A stretch of DNA of 64,000 nucleotides. Source: an uncultured Tenacibaculum sp. (lineage in GTDB: Bacteria > Bacteroidota > Bacteroidia > Flavobacteriales > Flavobacteriaceae). Every line of letters starts with the position of its first letter. Within the stretch, counting starts at the first letter, position 1. The translations under genes and the position numbers were made by a program. Shown in pieces: positions 24,697-33,406 of the stretch. A model generated the notes under the pieces. It did no database searches. It saw only the letters and a program-made list of their open reading frames with translations, and had not been told where the DNA came from. The stretch lies in assembly GCA_947497895.1 (NCBI GenBank), contig CANMIL010000009.1:124001-188000 (forward strand). The letters run 5' to 3'.

Positions 24697-26554
24697 TATT
24701 TATTGGAAAATCGATAATAACGGATGTTCCTTTATTTTTTGTAGAGTCAATTTCAAAAGTCCCTCCGAAATGTTCAACACGTTTTTCTATAGAACCCAAT
24801 CCCATTCCTTGCGAATGTTCAATGGTATTATAAATAAATCCGATACCGTTATCTTCAACAATAAGGTTTATATGATCATCAAATTGAGAAATATTAATAT
24901 TTACTTCAGATGCTTGTGCATGTTTTATAACATTTGTAACAAGTTCTTGAATAATTCTAAAAAGAGTAATTTCTAAACTGTTTTCCAACCTATTATTCAA
25001 ACCAAAGTCAATAACATTGATTTTAATTTTATTGGCTGAAGAAATTTTATCGGCCATTAACTTTACTGCAACAAGAAGTCCTTGATTAGCTATTACTCCT
25101 GAATTTTTAGCGTGTGCAATACTCCTAATTTTTAAATAAGCTTCGTCAATAAGGGTTTCAGTTTTTTGAAACAATATATTTTGATCAAATTGTTTTTTAT
25201 TTCGGTTAAGTTGTAAGTTTTCGAAATGTAGTTTTAAAGTAGCTAACACGCTACCTATATTATCATGCAAGTCTTCGGCTATGCGAATGCGTTCTTTTTC
25301 TTGACCATCAATCATAGCATTAATGGCAGTAATTTCTTGTTCTTTTAAAAGGGTTAGGTTTTTTTGCTTTTCTAAGTTTTTTTGCTGTTCTGCGAGTAGG
25401 CGTTTTCTACGTGAGTTTTTTAGTATCAAATAGGTGATAACAATACCTAGAAGGATCACTATTGAAGCTAAAATCAGAAGATACCTTTGCTCGGATATTT
25501 TCTTTTCTTTTTCGATAGTTTTGTGTTCAGAAATTAATTGAATTTGTTTTGAGTGTTTTAAATAATGTTGTCTTTCAAAATAATTACTTTTATGAATTAA
25601 ACTGTCTAATTCATTTCCTAGCGATGTATGGATCCGATATTTCCAATACAGAGTATGAGATTTAAGTATATTAAAAATATGATCATTCTCTAAATTAATA
25701 ATTTGATCAATTGTTTCTTGAGATTTCAGGTATTCTTCCTTTTCATAAAGAATGACACTTTTAATAATTAAGGAAGCGATTTTTTTTTCTTTCTCTATAT
25801 AACCAACTTCAATATTTTTAAGAATATCAATAGCCTTTGATATTTCTTTAAGAGCAATGTCGTATTTGCGGTTTACTCTTAAATTAAAAGAGGCATTTGT
25901 AATAAGTAATTTAGCTCTGATGAAGAGAGGATCTCTATCCGTAATTATTGAATTTACTTTATTAAAAGGTTCTGTAATGAGTGAGGGAGTTTCATAATTA
26001 AGTTTTAAGATTATTCTATAATTATATAAAGCGTTAACCTTCCTTTCAAAATCGTTATAGACACTGTTATTATAGTCTCTAAGAAATTCTTTATGACTCA
26101 GATCATTTATATTTTCTGTAAACCTATCATAGATATCTAAAATGGCCTTTGAAATTTCACAGATTAATACTTTATCATTCTTATAAAGCGCTTTCTTTAG
26201 GGCAAGATTGAGAATTTTAAAGGATTTTGTTTCTTTGCCATTATGGTAGTATTCGTACAAACCCTTATTGAAAAGAAATAAAATTGGGTTTTCGTTATCA
26301 TTTGATTTATCAGAGTTGTATTTCGAATTGAATTTACCAAATACGAACAAATTATAGTACTCTTTCAAATAGATTTTCTTCTTGTCGTTTTCGATATTAG
26401 AAATTACTTGAATAGCTTCTGAATAGTTGTTTTTATTCATAGCAGAGTAAAAAAGTTCAACCTCATTTCCTTTTTGATTTAGAAATGAGGTAATGAGAAC
26501 TTTTAAAGCAAATATTTTCAATAAGCTAGTCAATAATAAGTCTATTAGGAACAC
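24689..26554 (-). CDS. TPR-type sensor histidine kinase (HisKA_3)
   Basis: 621 residues from a GTG at 26554; TTG codons at 26533 and 26521 are alternatives. There is a hydrophobic N-terminal segment (about 2-24), then a helical, TPR-like sensor region (30-340). A membrane helix spans 358-378 and a coiled coil 380-420. HisKA_3 follows with His430 in ERIRIAEDLHDNIG, then an HATPase_c domain with N541, DNGIG (568-572) and GMGLGS (583-588). The sensor part should be periplasmic. It overlaps the upstream gene by 29 bp, suggesting translational coupling. The cognate regulator is encoded at 23391-24032. Confidence 0.93.
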   Translation of the reverse strand: MFLIDLLLTSLLKIFALKVLITSFLNQKGNEVELFYSAMNKNNYSEAIQVISNIENDKKKIYLKEYYNLFVFGKFNSKYNSDKSNDNENPILFLFNKGLYEYYHNGKETKSFKILNLALKKALYKNDKVLICEISKAILDIYDRFTENINDLSHKEFLRDYNNSVYNDFERKVNALYNYRIILKLNYETPSLITEPFNKVNSIITDRDPLFIRAKLLITNASFNLRVNRKYDIALKEISKAIDILKNIEVGYIEKEKKIASLIIKSVILYEKEEYLKSQETIDQIINLENDHIFNILKSHTLYWKYRIHTSLGNELDSLIHKSNYFERQHYLKHSKQIQLISEHKTIEKEKKISEQRYLLILASIVILLGIVITYLILKNSRRKRLLAEQQKNLEKQKNLTLLKEQEITAINAMIDGQEKERIRIAEDLHDNIGSVLATLKLHFENLQLNRNKKQFDQNILFQKTETLIDEAYLKIRSIAHAKNSGVIANQGLLVAVKLMADKISSANKIKINVIDFGLNNRLENSLEITLFRIIQELVTNVIKHAQASEVNINISQFDDHINLIVEDNGIGFIYNTIEHSQGMGLGSIEKRVEHFGGTFEIDSTKNKGTSVIIDFPINNT

Positions 26555-27116
26555 AGAACCCAGTAGGAGCTGCTAAATTATCTGGTATTGGAAAAGCATC
26601 GTTAGTACCGAAAAGTCTGCCCGATATTTCAATATAATCCTCGCCATCTCTTTTAAATCGATATGGGTTGATGTACTTCGAATCATTAGGTTTCAAAGGA
26701 TTATATAAGTCACTAGGCGGTGAATCGCGTTTAAAATTAGTATGAAGTATCATTCCACGTTGAAGAGGTTGTTGTAAAGATAATTCTCTTTCTGTAATTG
26801 AGGTATCTGTACTGAATGGAGCAATACTAAAATTTATTGCTGCATGAACAGGATCATTTTCATTGATGTTACTGTTAAACGAAATAAAAGGAATAGTGTT
26901 TCCAAAACCAATAGTTATATCACCAATAAAGTTTTGAATCTTAAAATCACAATTGTATTTGTGTTCTTCATAGCCAAATTCATTGACAACGTTATTGTAA
27001 CTATTAATCTTTATATAAACCATATAAAAAGTTCCATAGTCTTGAGATCCTAGAATTGGTTGAAAATCGGTATGATTGTCTTTATTGAATCGGAATTTCA
27101 AATTTTCATGTGCCAT
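26526..27116 (-). CDS. Unknown protein paired with the papain-like protease
   Basis: 196 residues, no signal peptide or membrane segment. Beta-rich composition with FYMVYIKINSY, FKIQNFIGDITIGFGN and AAINFSIAP. It has only two cysteines. I do not recognise the family. It begins 23 bp after the protease gene at 27140-28183 and its end overlaps the kinase start, so all three are likely one transcript. A substrate, inhibitor or structural partner of the protease are possible roles; none is shown. Start ATG at 27116. Confidence 0.75.
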   Translation of the reverse strand: MAHENLKFRFNKDNHTDFQPILGSQDYGTFYMVYIKINSYNNVVNEFGYEEHKYNCDFKIQNFIGDITIGFGNTIPFISFNSNINENDPVHAAINFSIAPFSTDTSITERELSLQQPLQRGMILHTNFKRDSPPSDLYNPLKPNDSKYINPYRFKRDGEDYIEISGRLFGTNDAFPIPDNLAAPTGFCVPNRLIID

Positions 27117-27139
27117 AATACAAGTTTTTAGTTAGTAAA

Positions 27140-28183
27140 TTAATCTTCAAATGCTTTTATCTTGGGGTTATCTTTTTTGAGAGTATTATAAAATTGGTGG
27201 TAAGTTTGCCATTTCTTTTCCAAATTATAATCCTTGGGGAAGGATACTGGTTTTACATATAAGCCATTATTTTTCTTTTTAAACTTAACAATGGTCGCAT
27301 AGCTTTCAAAAATTATTTCATTTCTCTTTTTATTTAAACAACCTGCTCTGTTAAGAATAATCCTACCATTTGTAATCGCTCTTATCGGTCTGCTACATCT
27401 GTTTATTGGATGACACATATAATCATTTCTTTCATTGAATTTGTAGGACATAAATGAAAGAATATCACTCTGATCTTTAATCTTTATTAAAGATTTATCG
27501 AAAGGCATATTCATAAGGATCCAAGGATCCGTAAGCGCAGGATCAATCGAATTAATTTTATCAATATTATTCTCAATATAATCTTGAATAGTAGAATAAT
27601 TAGCTTCTATAAGTTGGTCTTTTTCAATGTTATGTAGATCTGTCTTTTCTATATCCTTTAATTCAGTTTCCCATATAATCTCAGCCTTTAAATTTAGTTC
27701 TTGAAACGATAGATACTGAACATCTGAATAATTCGTGGGATCACTTATTAATAGGTATTGACAACCATTTAATTCTCCAAAACCTATGATTAACTCCATA
27801 TGGGCAGTATTTCTTTTAGTTTTTAAGACTAAAGGAGACTGATTCGTCATAATGTTATTCACAATATCCTCGTAACTGTTTAAAATACTTTTATCCACTA
27901 TTGAAGCTGTAAACCCAGCTTTATCGAATATCTCTTCAAGATGATCGGTTTTTAACCCGATATTAATGCAGTTATTGCCTGAATCGCAACATTTCTTATT
28001 GGCATGAGGAGTTCCTTCTTTATAGGATTTATAATAACTAACTAACTCACAAATTTTGGTGCCAATTTCTGAATTAGAACCAAGTCCATTAATCATTTTT
28101 TCTAGACAGTATGCCCAGCACCATGAAGAATTTTTGGGTTGCTTTAAATGTGTTAAGTTGTTGAAGCAGTAAAAGTCAGGCAT
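27140..28183 (-). CDS. Papain-like (C70/AvrRpt2-like) cysteine protease
   Basis: 347 residues. Residues 10-160 look like a papain-fold protease: NSSWCWAYCLEKMI with the likely nucleophile Cys22, CC plus NNCIN at 65-73 as in C70-like peptidases, His128 in TAHMELIIGFG, and Asp148 in LLISDPTN. Residues 165-347 are an extra domain I do not recognise. There is no signal peptide, so it acts in the cytosol unless exported by another route. It opens the kinase operon and lies 83 bp downstream of operator 1. Alternatives are a C39-like domain or an inactive relative. Start ATG at 28183. Confidence 0.75.
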   Translation of the reverse strand: MPDFYCFNNLTHLKQPKNSSWCWAYCLEKMINGLGSNSEIGTKICELVSYYKSYKEGTPHANKKCCDSGNNCINIGLKTDHLEEIFDKAGFTASIVDKSILNSYEDIVNNIMTNQSPLVLKTKRNTAHMELIIGFGELNGCQYLLISDPTNYSDVQYLSFQELNLKAEIIWETELKDIEKTDLHNIEKDQLIEANYSTIQDYIENNIDKINSIDPALTDPWILMNMPFDKSLIKIKDQSDILSFMSYKFNERNDYMCHPINRCSRPIRAITNGRIILNRAGCLNKKRNEIIFESYATIVKFKKKNNGLYVKPVSFPKDYNLEKKWQTYHQFYNTLKKDNPKIKAFED

Positions 28184-28240
28184 GATTAGTCGTTTTATCT
28201 ATCAATATTATAAGGGTAAATATTAATTTAGTTTCTGATT

Positions 28241-28288
28241 CAAAATTGAAAAATAAATAAGAAACTTTTTATCCCTACAACTAGGTAT
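28241..28288 (-). promoter_or_regulatory. Operator-promoter 1 of the two-component locus
   Basis: On the minus strand ATACCTA-N4-TAGGGAT (28288-28271) is followed after exactly 22 nt by CAATTTTG (28248-28241), one base from TAnnTTTG. It drives the protease-unknown-kinase operon. Confidence 0.65.
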
Positions 28289-28316
28289 TTTACCTTTTAA
28301 AGATAAATAAAAACTA

Positions 28317-29003
28317 CTATAAGGTGAATATAGTCAATAGGATACCAAATAAAATGGCAGCAAACTTTTGAATATTGAACTTATGATTTTCTGAACTTTC
28401 AAATAAAATTATAGTTGAAATGTGAAGAAAAATACCAATAGTAAATGCAGTAATTTCAGCATGAAACCTTTGAATAAAAGCGAAATTTTCTGAAACTAAA
28501 ATTCCTAAAGGACTCATCAACGAAAAGAAAATAAGGAAAAAAGCAATCATTTTCTTTGAGTATTTTACCTTTATCAAAAAAGTAGTAAGTATAATTGCGA
28601 TAGGTATTTTATGAATAAAAATAGCCCAAAGCAAGTTATGTTGATGTCCATTATGATCATGAATAGGCAATCCTTCGGTAAAAGCATGAATACTTAAACT
28701 AATGAATAATAACCACGGAAAATGGTTTTGATCGGAATGTAAATGAACATGACCATGTTCAGCTCCTTTTGAAAAAGATTCCAAAATGGACTGTATTAAA
28801 ATTCCTATTAAAATTAGAATCCCAATAGTTTTTGGCGAGCTCGTTCCTATATATACTTCCGGAAGTAAATGTAAAACAGTAACCGATAATAGGTATGAAC
28901 CACTAAAGGCCAATAAAAGACTAATGAATTGGTTTTTAGGTTTAATAAATAATACAATCAGTGCACCAAGTAAGACTGATAAAATTAATAGTATTGAACT
29001 CAT
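28317..29003 (-). CDS. ZIP-family metal transporter
   Basis: 228 residues, about eight hydrophobic segments, consistent with a ZIP (ZRT/IRT-like) divalent metal importer. The metal-site motifs are in HAFTEGLPI and HKIPIAI. A histidine-rich loop, HGHVHLHSDQNHF, lies in the variable region, and HDHNGHQHN adds a second cluster. Zinc or iron is the likely substrate, not decidable here. The start overlaps the stop of the upstream methyltransferase gene by 4 bp (ATGA type), so the two are coupled. Confidence 0.9.
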   Translation of the reverse strand: MSSILLILSVLLGALIVLFIKPKNQFISLLLAFSGSYLLSVTVLHLLPEVYIGTSSPKTIGILILIGILIQSILESFSKGAEHGHVHLHSDQNHFPWLLFISLSIHAFTEGLPIHDHNGHQHNLLWAIFIHKIPIAIILTTFLIKVKYSKKMIAFFLIFFSLMSPLGILVSENFAFIQRFHAEITAFTIGIFLHISTIILFESSENHKFNIQKFAAILFGILLTIFTL

Positions 29004-29728
29004 TCAGCTATCAGAATTAATCTATCCGAATTAGATTTATCAAAAGGGTTAAGAGAATAGTCACCAAATATATGCTTAATTTTTAAACCAGCAGTTTCGA
29101 AGTAATGTTCCATTTTTTCAAGAGATAACATTTTAACTTGCTCTGTATATGAGTGATTTTCATTGTCAGCCTCAAAGTCTATATGCTTTAAAATATAACC
29201 ATCTTTAATTTCCTTTTTTATGCAGAAATTAATTCCATCAATGACTTTTTCTTCATAAGGAATTAAAGTGTTTTTAACCTTTTCAACATTCAAAAAATCT
29301 AATACAAGTTTACCTTCTTTTTTTAGACCTTTTTTAAAGTTGTCTAAAACTAGAATATCATCATTGTCATCTTCAAAATAACCAAAACTAGTAAAGAGGT
29401 TAAATATTACATCATATTCATTTTCTATAGGTTTTCGCATATCCCAAACTTCAAACTTAAGCGTATCATTTTCAAATTGCTTAGCATATTCAATACTGTT
29501 TTCACTTAAATCTCCACCACGAACATTTAATCCAAGAGAATTTAAGTAAACGGCATGTCTTCCTTTACCACAAGGAACATCAGCAACGAAGCTATTTTTT
29601 TTAAGCTTTAAGAAAGATGTAATATTTCTAATAAAAAACTGGGCATCAGAGTCGTTTCTATGCTTATAAAGTATATGATAGTAAGGGGTGTTAAACCACG
29701 AGGTAAACCAATCTTGTTTTGTATCCAT
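29000..29728 (-). CDS. Class I SAM-dependent methyltransferase
   Basis: 242 residues from the ATG at 29728; the extra codons of the longer frame have no ATG. Motif I is VADVPCGKGRHAVYL followed by LNVRGGDLSENSI. Motif post-II/IV appears as YDVIFNLFTSFGYF. This is the small-molecule methyltransferase type common in bacteria, and its substrate is unknown. It is coupled to the ZIP transporter gene by a 4-bp overlap and divergent from the THUMP methyltransferase gene at 29932. Confidence 0.85.
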   Translation of the reverse strand: MDTKQDWFTSWFNTPYYHILYKHRNDSDAQFFIRNITSFLKLKKNSFVADVPCGKGRHAVYLNSLGLNVRGGDLSENSIEYAKQFENDTLKFEVWDMRKPIENEYDVIFNLFTSFGYFEDDNDDILVLDNFKKGLKKEGKLVLDFLNVEKVKNTLIPYEEKVIDGINFCIKKEIKDGYILKHIDFEADNENHSYTEQVKMLSLEKMEHYFETAGLKIKHIFGDYSLNPFDKSNSDRLILIAE

Positions 29729-29903
29729 AGTTAAAAGTGTCAACAAAAATACATAAAACTTACATCTTTTATTATAGATGTATCAAATTCATTTTTGAAA
29801 AACTAATTCAAATTTTATAAGAGATTTTTGGTAGATAATTATTGTTAATACGTTCTAATACCTATTTGTGCTATAATGTTATGGATTCCATGTAAATTAA
29901 TAC

Positions 29904-29911
29904 TACTTTTG
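29904..29911 (+). promoter_or_regulatory. -7 element of the THUMP methyltransferase gene
   Basis: TACTTTTG matches TAnnTTTG. With a start site near 29918, translation should begin at the ATG at 29932, not at the in-frame TTG at 29914. Confidence 0.55.
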
Positions 29912-29931
29912 TTTTGAATTTATACATATAC

Positions 29932-31101
29932 ATGGAGAAAGATTTTAAAATGACAGCTATTACCATTGCTGGTTTAGAAGGTGTTTTAGCTGATGAGTTG
30001 CGCAAGTTAGGAGCGATGCAGGTTACCGAAGGTGTCAGAAATGTTAGTTTTCGAGGAGACAAAGGTTTTATGTATAAGGCGAATATTGCTTTGCGTACTG
30101 CAATAAGAATTTTAAAGCCTATCAAACGTAGTAAGATTTTTGATGAAGAGGATTTATATGAGGCGATTCAAAGAGTGAAATGGGAACGATATTTAGAAGT
30201 TGACGGAACATTTGCTATTGGTTCTGTTGTAAACTCTAGAAACTTTACATCCAACTCTCATTATATCAGTTTAAAATCAAAAGATGCTATTGCTGATTAT
30301 TTCATGCATAAATTTAAAAAGCGTCCAAATGTTGATTTAAAATATCCTGATTTAAAAATACATATTCACATTCATCATGAATGGTTAACGATTTCTTTAG
30401 ATTCATCTGGAGAGTCTTTGCACAAAAGAGGATATAGAAGTGCTACCAATATTGCACCGATTAATGAGGTGTTAGCGGCAGGATTAGTTTTACTTTCAGG
30501 ATATAGAGGAGAGGAGAATTTTATTGATCCAATGTGTGGTTCTGGAACTTTATTAATTGAAGCTGCAATGATAGCTAATGAAATTCCTGCTAATATAAAC
30601 AGAAAGCATTTCGGATTTGAAAATTGGAATGACTATGACGAAGATTTATACTTCGTTATTCAGGATTCGTTGCTTAAAAAAATCAAAAGTTCTCATTTTA
30701 AAATTATGGGATTTGATAAGGCTCCTTCAGCAGTTAGGAAAGCTCAGCAGAATATAATCAATGCAAATTTGGACGAGTTTATTGGTGTGCATCATGTAAA
30801 CTTTTTTAATTCGAAAAAAGAGGTGTTTGGTAAAACAACTATTTTGTTCAATCCTCCATATGGTGAGCGTTTAAATATTGATGCGGCTGAGTTTTACAGA
30901 AAAATAGGAGATACTTTAAAACACAATTATTCAAACTCTACGGCTTGGTTAATAACTTCAGATATACAAGCCCTAAAGAATGTTGGATTAAGAACATCAA
31001 AAAGAATCCCTTTGAAAAATGGAGATTTAGATTGTAGGTTCGTGAAATATGAGCTTTATGAAGGAAGTAAGAAGATAAAAAAAGATATTTCAGATATATA
31101 A
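29932..31101 (+). CDS. THUMP-domain RNA methyltransferase (RlmL/YpsC-like)
   Basis: 389 residues. An N-terminal THUMP-type RNA-binding region (about 45-150) is followed by a UPF0020-type Rossmann methyltransferase. DPMCGSGTLLIEAA is the SAM motif, and NPPYGERL is motif IV, typical of N2-guanine methylation. Homologs modify 23S rRNA (the RlmL half of RlmKL) or related targets; the exact base is not certain. The ATG at 29932 is preferred over an upstream TTG because of the promoter position. A bidirectional terminator follows. Confidence 0.92.
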   Translation: MEKDFKMTAITIAGLEGVLADELRKLGAMQVTEGVRNVSFRGDKGFMYKANIALRTAIRILKPIKRSKIFDEEDLYEAIQRVKWERYLEVDGTFAIGSVVNSRNFTSNSHYISLKSKDAIADYFMHKFKKRPNVDLKYPDLKIHIHIHHEWLTISLDSSGESLHKRGYRSATNIAPINEVLAAGLVLLSGYRGEENFIDPMCGSGTLLIEAAMIANEIPANINRKHFGFENWNDYDEDLYFVIQDSLLKKIKSSHFKIMGFDKAPSAVRKAQQNIINANLDEFIGVHHVNFFNSKKEVFGKTTILFNPPYGERLNIDAAEFYRKIGDTLKHNYSNSTAWLITSDIQALKNVGLRTSKRIPLKNGDLDCRFVKYELYEGSKKIKKDISDI

Positions 31102-31131
31102 AAAAGAGCTCCACATGGAGCTCTTTTTTAT
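31100..31131. terminator. Bidirectional terminator
   Basis: AAAAAAGAGCTCC pairs with GGAGCTCTTTTTT around a 4-nt loop, between the THUMP gene and the convergent pseudogene. Confidence 0.88.
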
Positions 31132-31149
31132 TATTAAGTTATTCTATTC

Positions 31150-32001
31150 TTATTGTAATTCCGTCATAACAATATTGGCAATGTTAGCACCAATACTATT
31201 TGGATATACTTTCCAGTTTTTAGCTCCATTTGATAAAAAAATCACATTTATATTTTGTTTTAAACCTTTACCATAAAAATGTCTTATTGACGAAATTCCA
31301 GCTCCTCCATGTCCAATAGCATTAATATTTTCTCCAACTTCTGCAGCTTCCCACCCAAGACCAAAATAACTAGGTTTTCCGTTTTTAATAACACTGGTGT
31401 CCAAATTTTATCCAAAGTCTTCTCCTGATAACTTTTCAATGACCAATCTGAGTAGAAAAAAGCCCGTAGCATTGTATTTTGATTTTTCACCTGATTAAAA
31501 ATCAAAAGGCTTGTCTTTCATAGCATTGATAACTTCATTATTATTCCTAGGAGCTAAATAAACTTGATAGTCTATTTGATCTGGAATACCTGAAGTATGT
31601 GATAAAAGTTGCTTCAAAGGTAGTTTTAACCAAGAGCTAGGTAAATCATTTCTTTTGGGTGAAAAAATGCCTATAGTTTCATCAATACTTCTGTTTTGTT
31701 CCAATAAAAATTTATGAAATGCTGTTGGACTAAATAATTTTGAAATGGAAGCTACAGCCAAGAGTTTGTCATTGGTCATTGGAATCTTGTGCTCATAATT
31801 AGCATATCCCATTTGTTTTTTATGAACAACTACACCATCAACTAAGATGGCGTAATTAAGACCTATAATTCCATTTGTATCCATTATTTCTTTCACGTAT
31901 TTGTCGGTTTTGTCAAAAACGGAATTCGAAATGGTTTGTGAAACGATAGATGCATTGTAAGACAATACAAAAGTTAAAATAAGAACCAGCGTTTTTTTCA
32001 T
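31150..32001 (-). pseudogene. Broken serine hydrolase (class C beta-lactamase-like)
   Basis: The first 168 codons (32001-31495) read as a secreted serine hydrolase: signal peptide MKKTLVLILTFVLSYNASIVSQ, catalytic SISK (SxxK) and QLLSHTSG. An in-frame TAA follows KPFDF, where the family continues with an (S/P)GEK segment. That segment is present just after the stop (SGEKSKYNATG). The remainder needs two single-base shifts, one in a T run near 31460 and one in an A run near 31390. About 100 residues between LSGEDF and the KIWTPVLL segment are missing. The C-terminus YFGLGWE...HGGAGISS is recognisable. Several independent lesions mean it is not functional. Confidence 0.88.
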
Positions 32002-32031
32002 TAAGTCAAATCTTGTAGTAGCTAGAGCTTT

Positions 32032-32805
32032 TTATTTTCTCTTTAAAAGGTATTTGTTAAAGCTGCTTCCGTTAATTTTGGTGTACTTTGAATCTATATC
32101 GAAAGCAACCTCCATGTTTTCAATATCAAAATCACCTTTAACTTTAGTGTACTTTATATTTAAATCTTCTTTGAATTGAACATTATTAAATGATACTCCA
32201 TTATTGAATTCAGCATATTTGAAGGTAGCGGTTTCATCAAAAACAGAGTTTTCAAAACTTACATGCTCTTTGAAGTCTGCATATTTAAAAGTAGCAGGCT
32301 CATCAAAATAGGTGTTTTTAAAGTTAGCATGGTTTTCGAACTTGGCATATTTAAAAGTAGTATCATCATTGAATTTAGCGGAAGAAAAATCGGCTTTTCT
32401 TTCAAAGTCAGAATACTTGAACATTGCTTTTTGATCAAATGTACATCCTCTGAAAATTACATCATTTTCAAAATTACCAACAAAAGTATAACCACTATCT
32501 TCATGAGGAATGTAGGCTAGTACATCATCTTTAAAAGTACAGTTAACAAAAGAAACTTTACTTGTAATTTGTTTAGTTACTTCGTTTGATCCTCCATTGT
32601 TCCACCAACGTTTTCTTGTAGGTAGTTTTGGCAGTTTTTCATTCATATAAGTAAAGTCCAAAATTCCTTCGATAGTGGCGTTGGAATATTCAATGTTTTT
32701 TCCATTCTTAACATCTCGCATGATATCACGAGCGTCGATTGTTTTTTGAGCAGTAACAGCTGAAAAAGAAAACAGTAATGCGATTAGAATAACTATATTT
32801 TTCAT
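32032..32805 (-). CDS. Secreted pentapeptide-type repeat protein
   Basis: 257 residues. A signal peptide (MKNIVILIALLFSFSAVTAQ) is followed by a beta-helix-like repeat. FKYxxF recurs at a 22-residue period four times, each made of two half-repeats with phenylalanines 5 and 6 residues apart, as in the F-rich pentapeptide_3-type family. The repeat runs from about residue 120 to 230 and degenerates at the end (IKYTKVKG). Such right-handed helices act as binding scaffolds; no enzyme motif is seen. It is 31 bp upstream of the serine-hydrolase pseudogene on the same strand. Periplasmic or surface location expected. Confidence 0.85.
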   Translation of the reverse strand: MKNIVILIALLFSFSAVTAQKTIDARDIMRDVKNGKNIEYSNATIEGILDFTYMNEKLPKLPTRKRWWNNGGSNEVTKQITSKVSFVNCTFKDDVLAYIPHEDSGYTFVGNFENDVIFRGCTFDQKAMFKYSDFERKADFSSAKFNDDTTFKYAKFENHANFKNTYFDEPATFKYADFKEHVSFENSVFDETATFKYAEFNNGVSFNNVQFKEDLNIKYTKVKGDFDIENMEVAFDIDSKYTKINGSSFNKYLLKRK

Positions 32806-32898
32806 AATGTAGGTTTAAATTATATTAGAAAGACAATACTGTTTTTGAATTGTGACAATTTTTTATGAGAAGTATAAAACTATAGAAATGTGATTAAA

Positions 32899-32928
32899 CA
32901 AAAAAGGCTACCAATATGGTAGCCTTTA
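32899..32928 (-). terminator. Terminator after the HU gene
   Basis: On the minus strand AAGGCTACC pairs with GGTAGCCTT around a short loop and is followed by a T run, 22 bp after the HU stop. Confidence 0.88.
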
Positions 32929-32949
32929 TATAGACGTGATATTAAAATC

Positions 32950-33222
32950 TTAGTTTACAGTGTCGCTTAAACCAGCACCTGCTTTAAACTTAACTACATT
33001 CTTCGCAGCAATTTGGATTTCTTTACCAGTTTGAGGATTTCTCCCTGTTCTAGCAGCTCTTTCAGATACAGACCAAGTTCCCCATCCAACTAAAGCAACT
33101 TTACCTCCACCTTTTAAAGTGTTAGATACATTGTTAGTGAATGATTCTAATGCAGCTTTTGCAGCAGCTTTTGAAATTCCTGCGTCAGCAGCCATTGCAT
33201 CGATTAAATCTGATTTGTTCAT
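32950..33222 (-). CDS. HU-family DNA-binding protein
   Basis: 90 residues, standard HU length. [20 protein letters not shown] and the arm region [20 protein letters not shown] are typical, including the conserved Arg-Asn-Pro at the tip. It bends and compacts DNA as a dimer. It has its own near-ideal promoter (33273-33302) and terminator, consistent with a highly expressed single gene. Start ATG at 33222. Confidence 0.97.
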   Translation of the reverse strand: MNKSDLIDAMAADAGISKAAAKAALESFTNNVSNTLKGGGKVALVGWGTWSVSERAARTGRNPQTGKEIQIAAKNVVKFKAGAGLSDTVN

Positions 33223-33272
33223 AATTTTAATGATTTTAAAAATTAATTAATATTTCTCGCTAAAAAGCTTAA

Positions 33273-33302
33273 CAAATATAGACGGAATGCGGGATTGTGC
33301 AA
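33273..33302 (-). promoter_or_regulatory. HU promoter with -33 and -7 boxes
   Basis: On the minus strand TTG, 19 nt, then TATATTTG: a match to the Bacteroidota -33/-7 pattern with ideal spacing. The 5' leader would be about 45 nt. Confidence 0.75.
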
Positions 33303-33406
33303 CATTTGGGCCCAAAAAAGTAAGGATTTGTTAATAAAAACCAAATAATTGTTAATAACCGAGCTTGTTTTTCTGTTTAAAACTGCAATTCCTTATAAAT
33401 AAAGGG

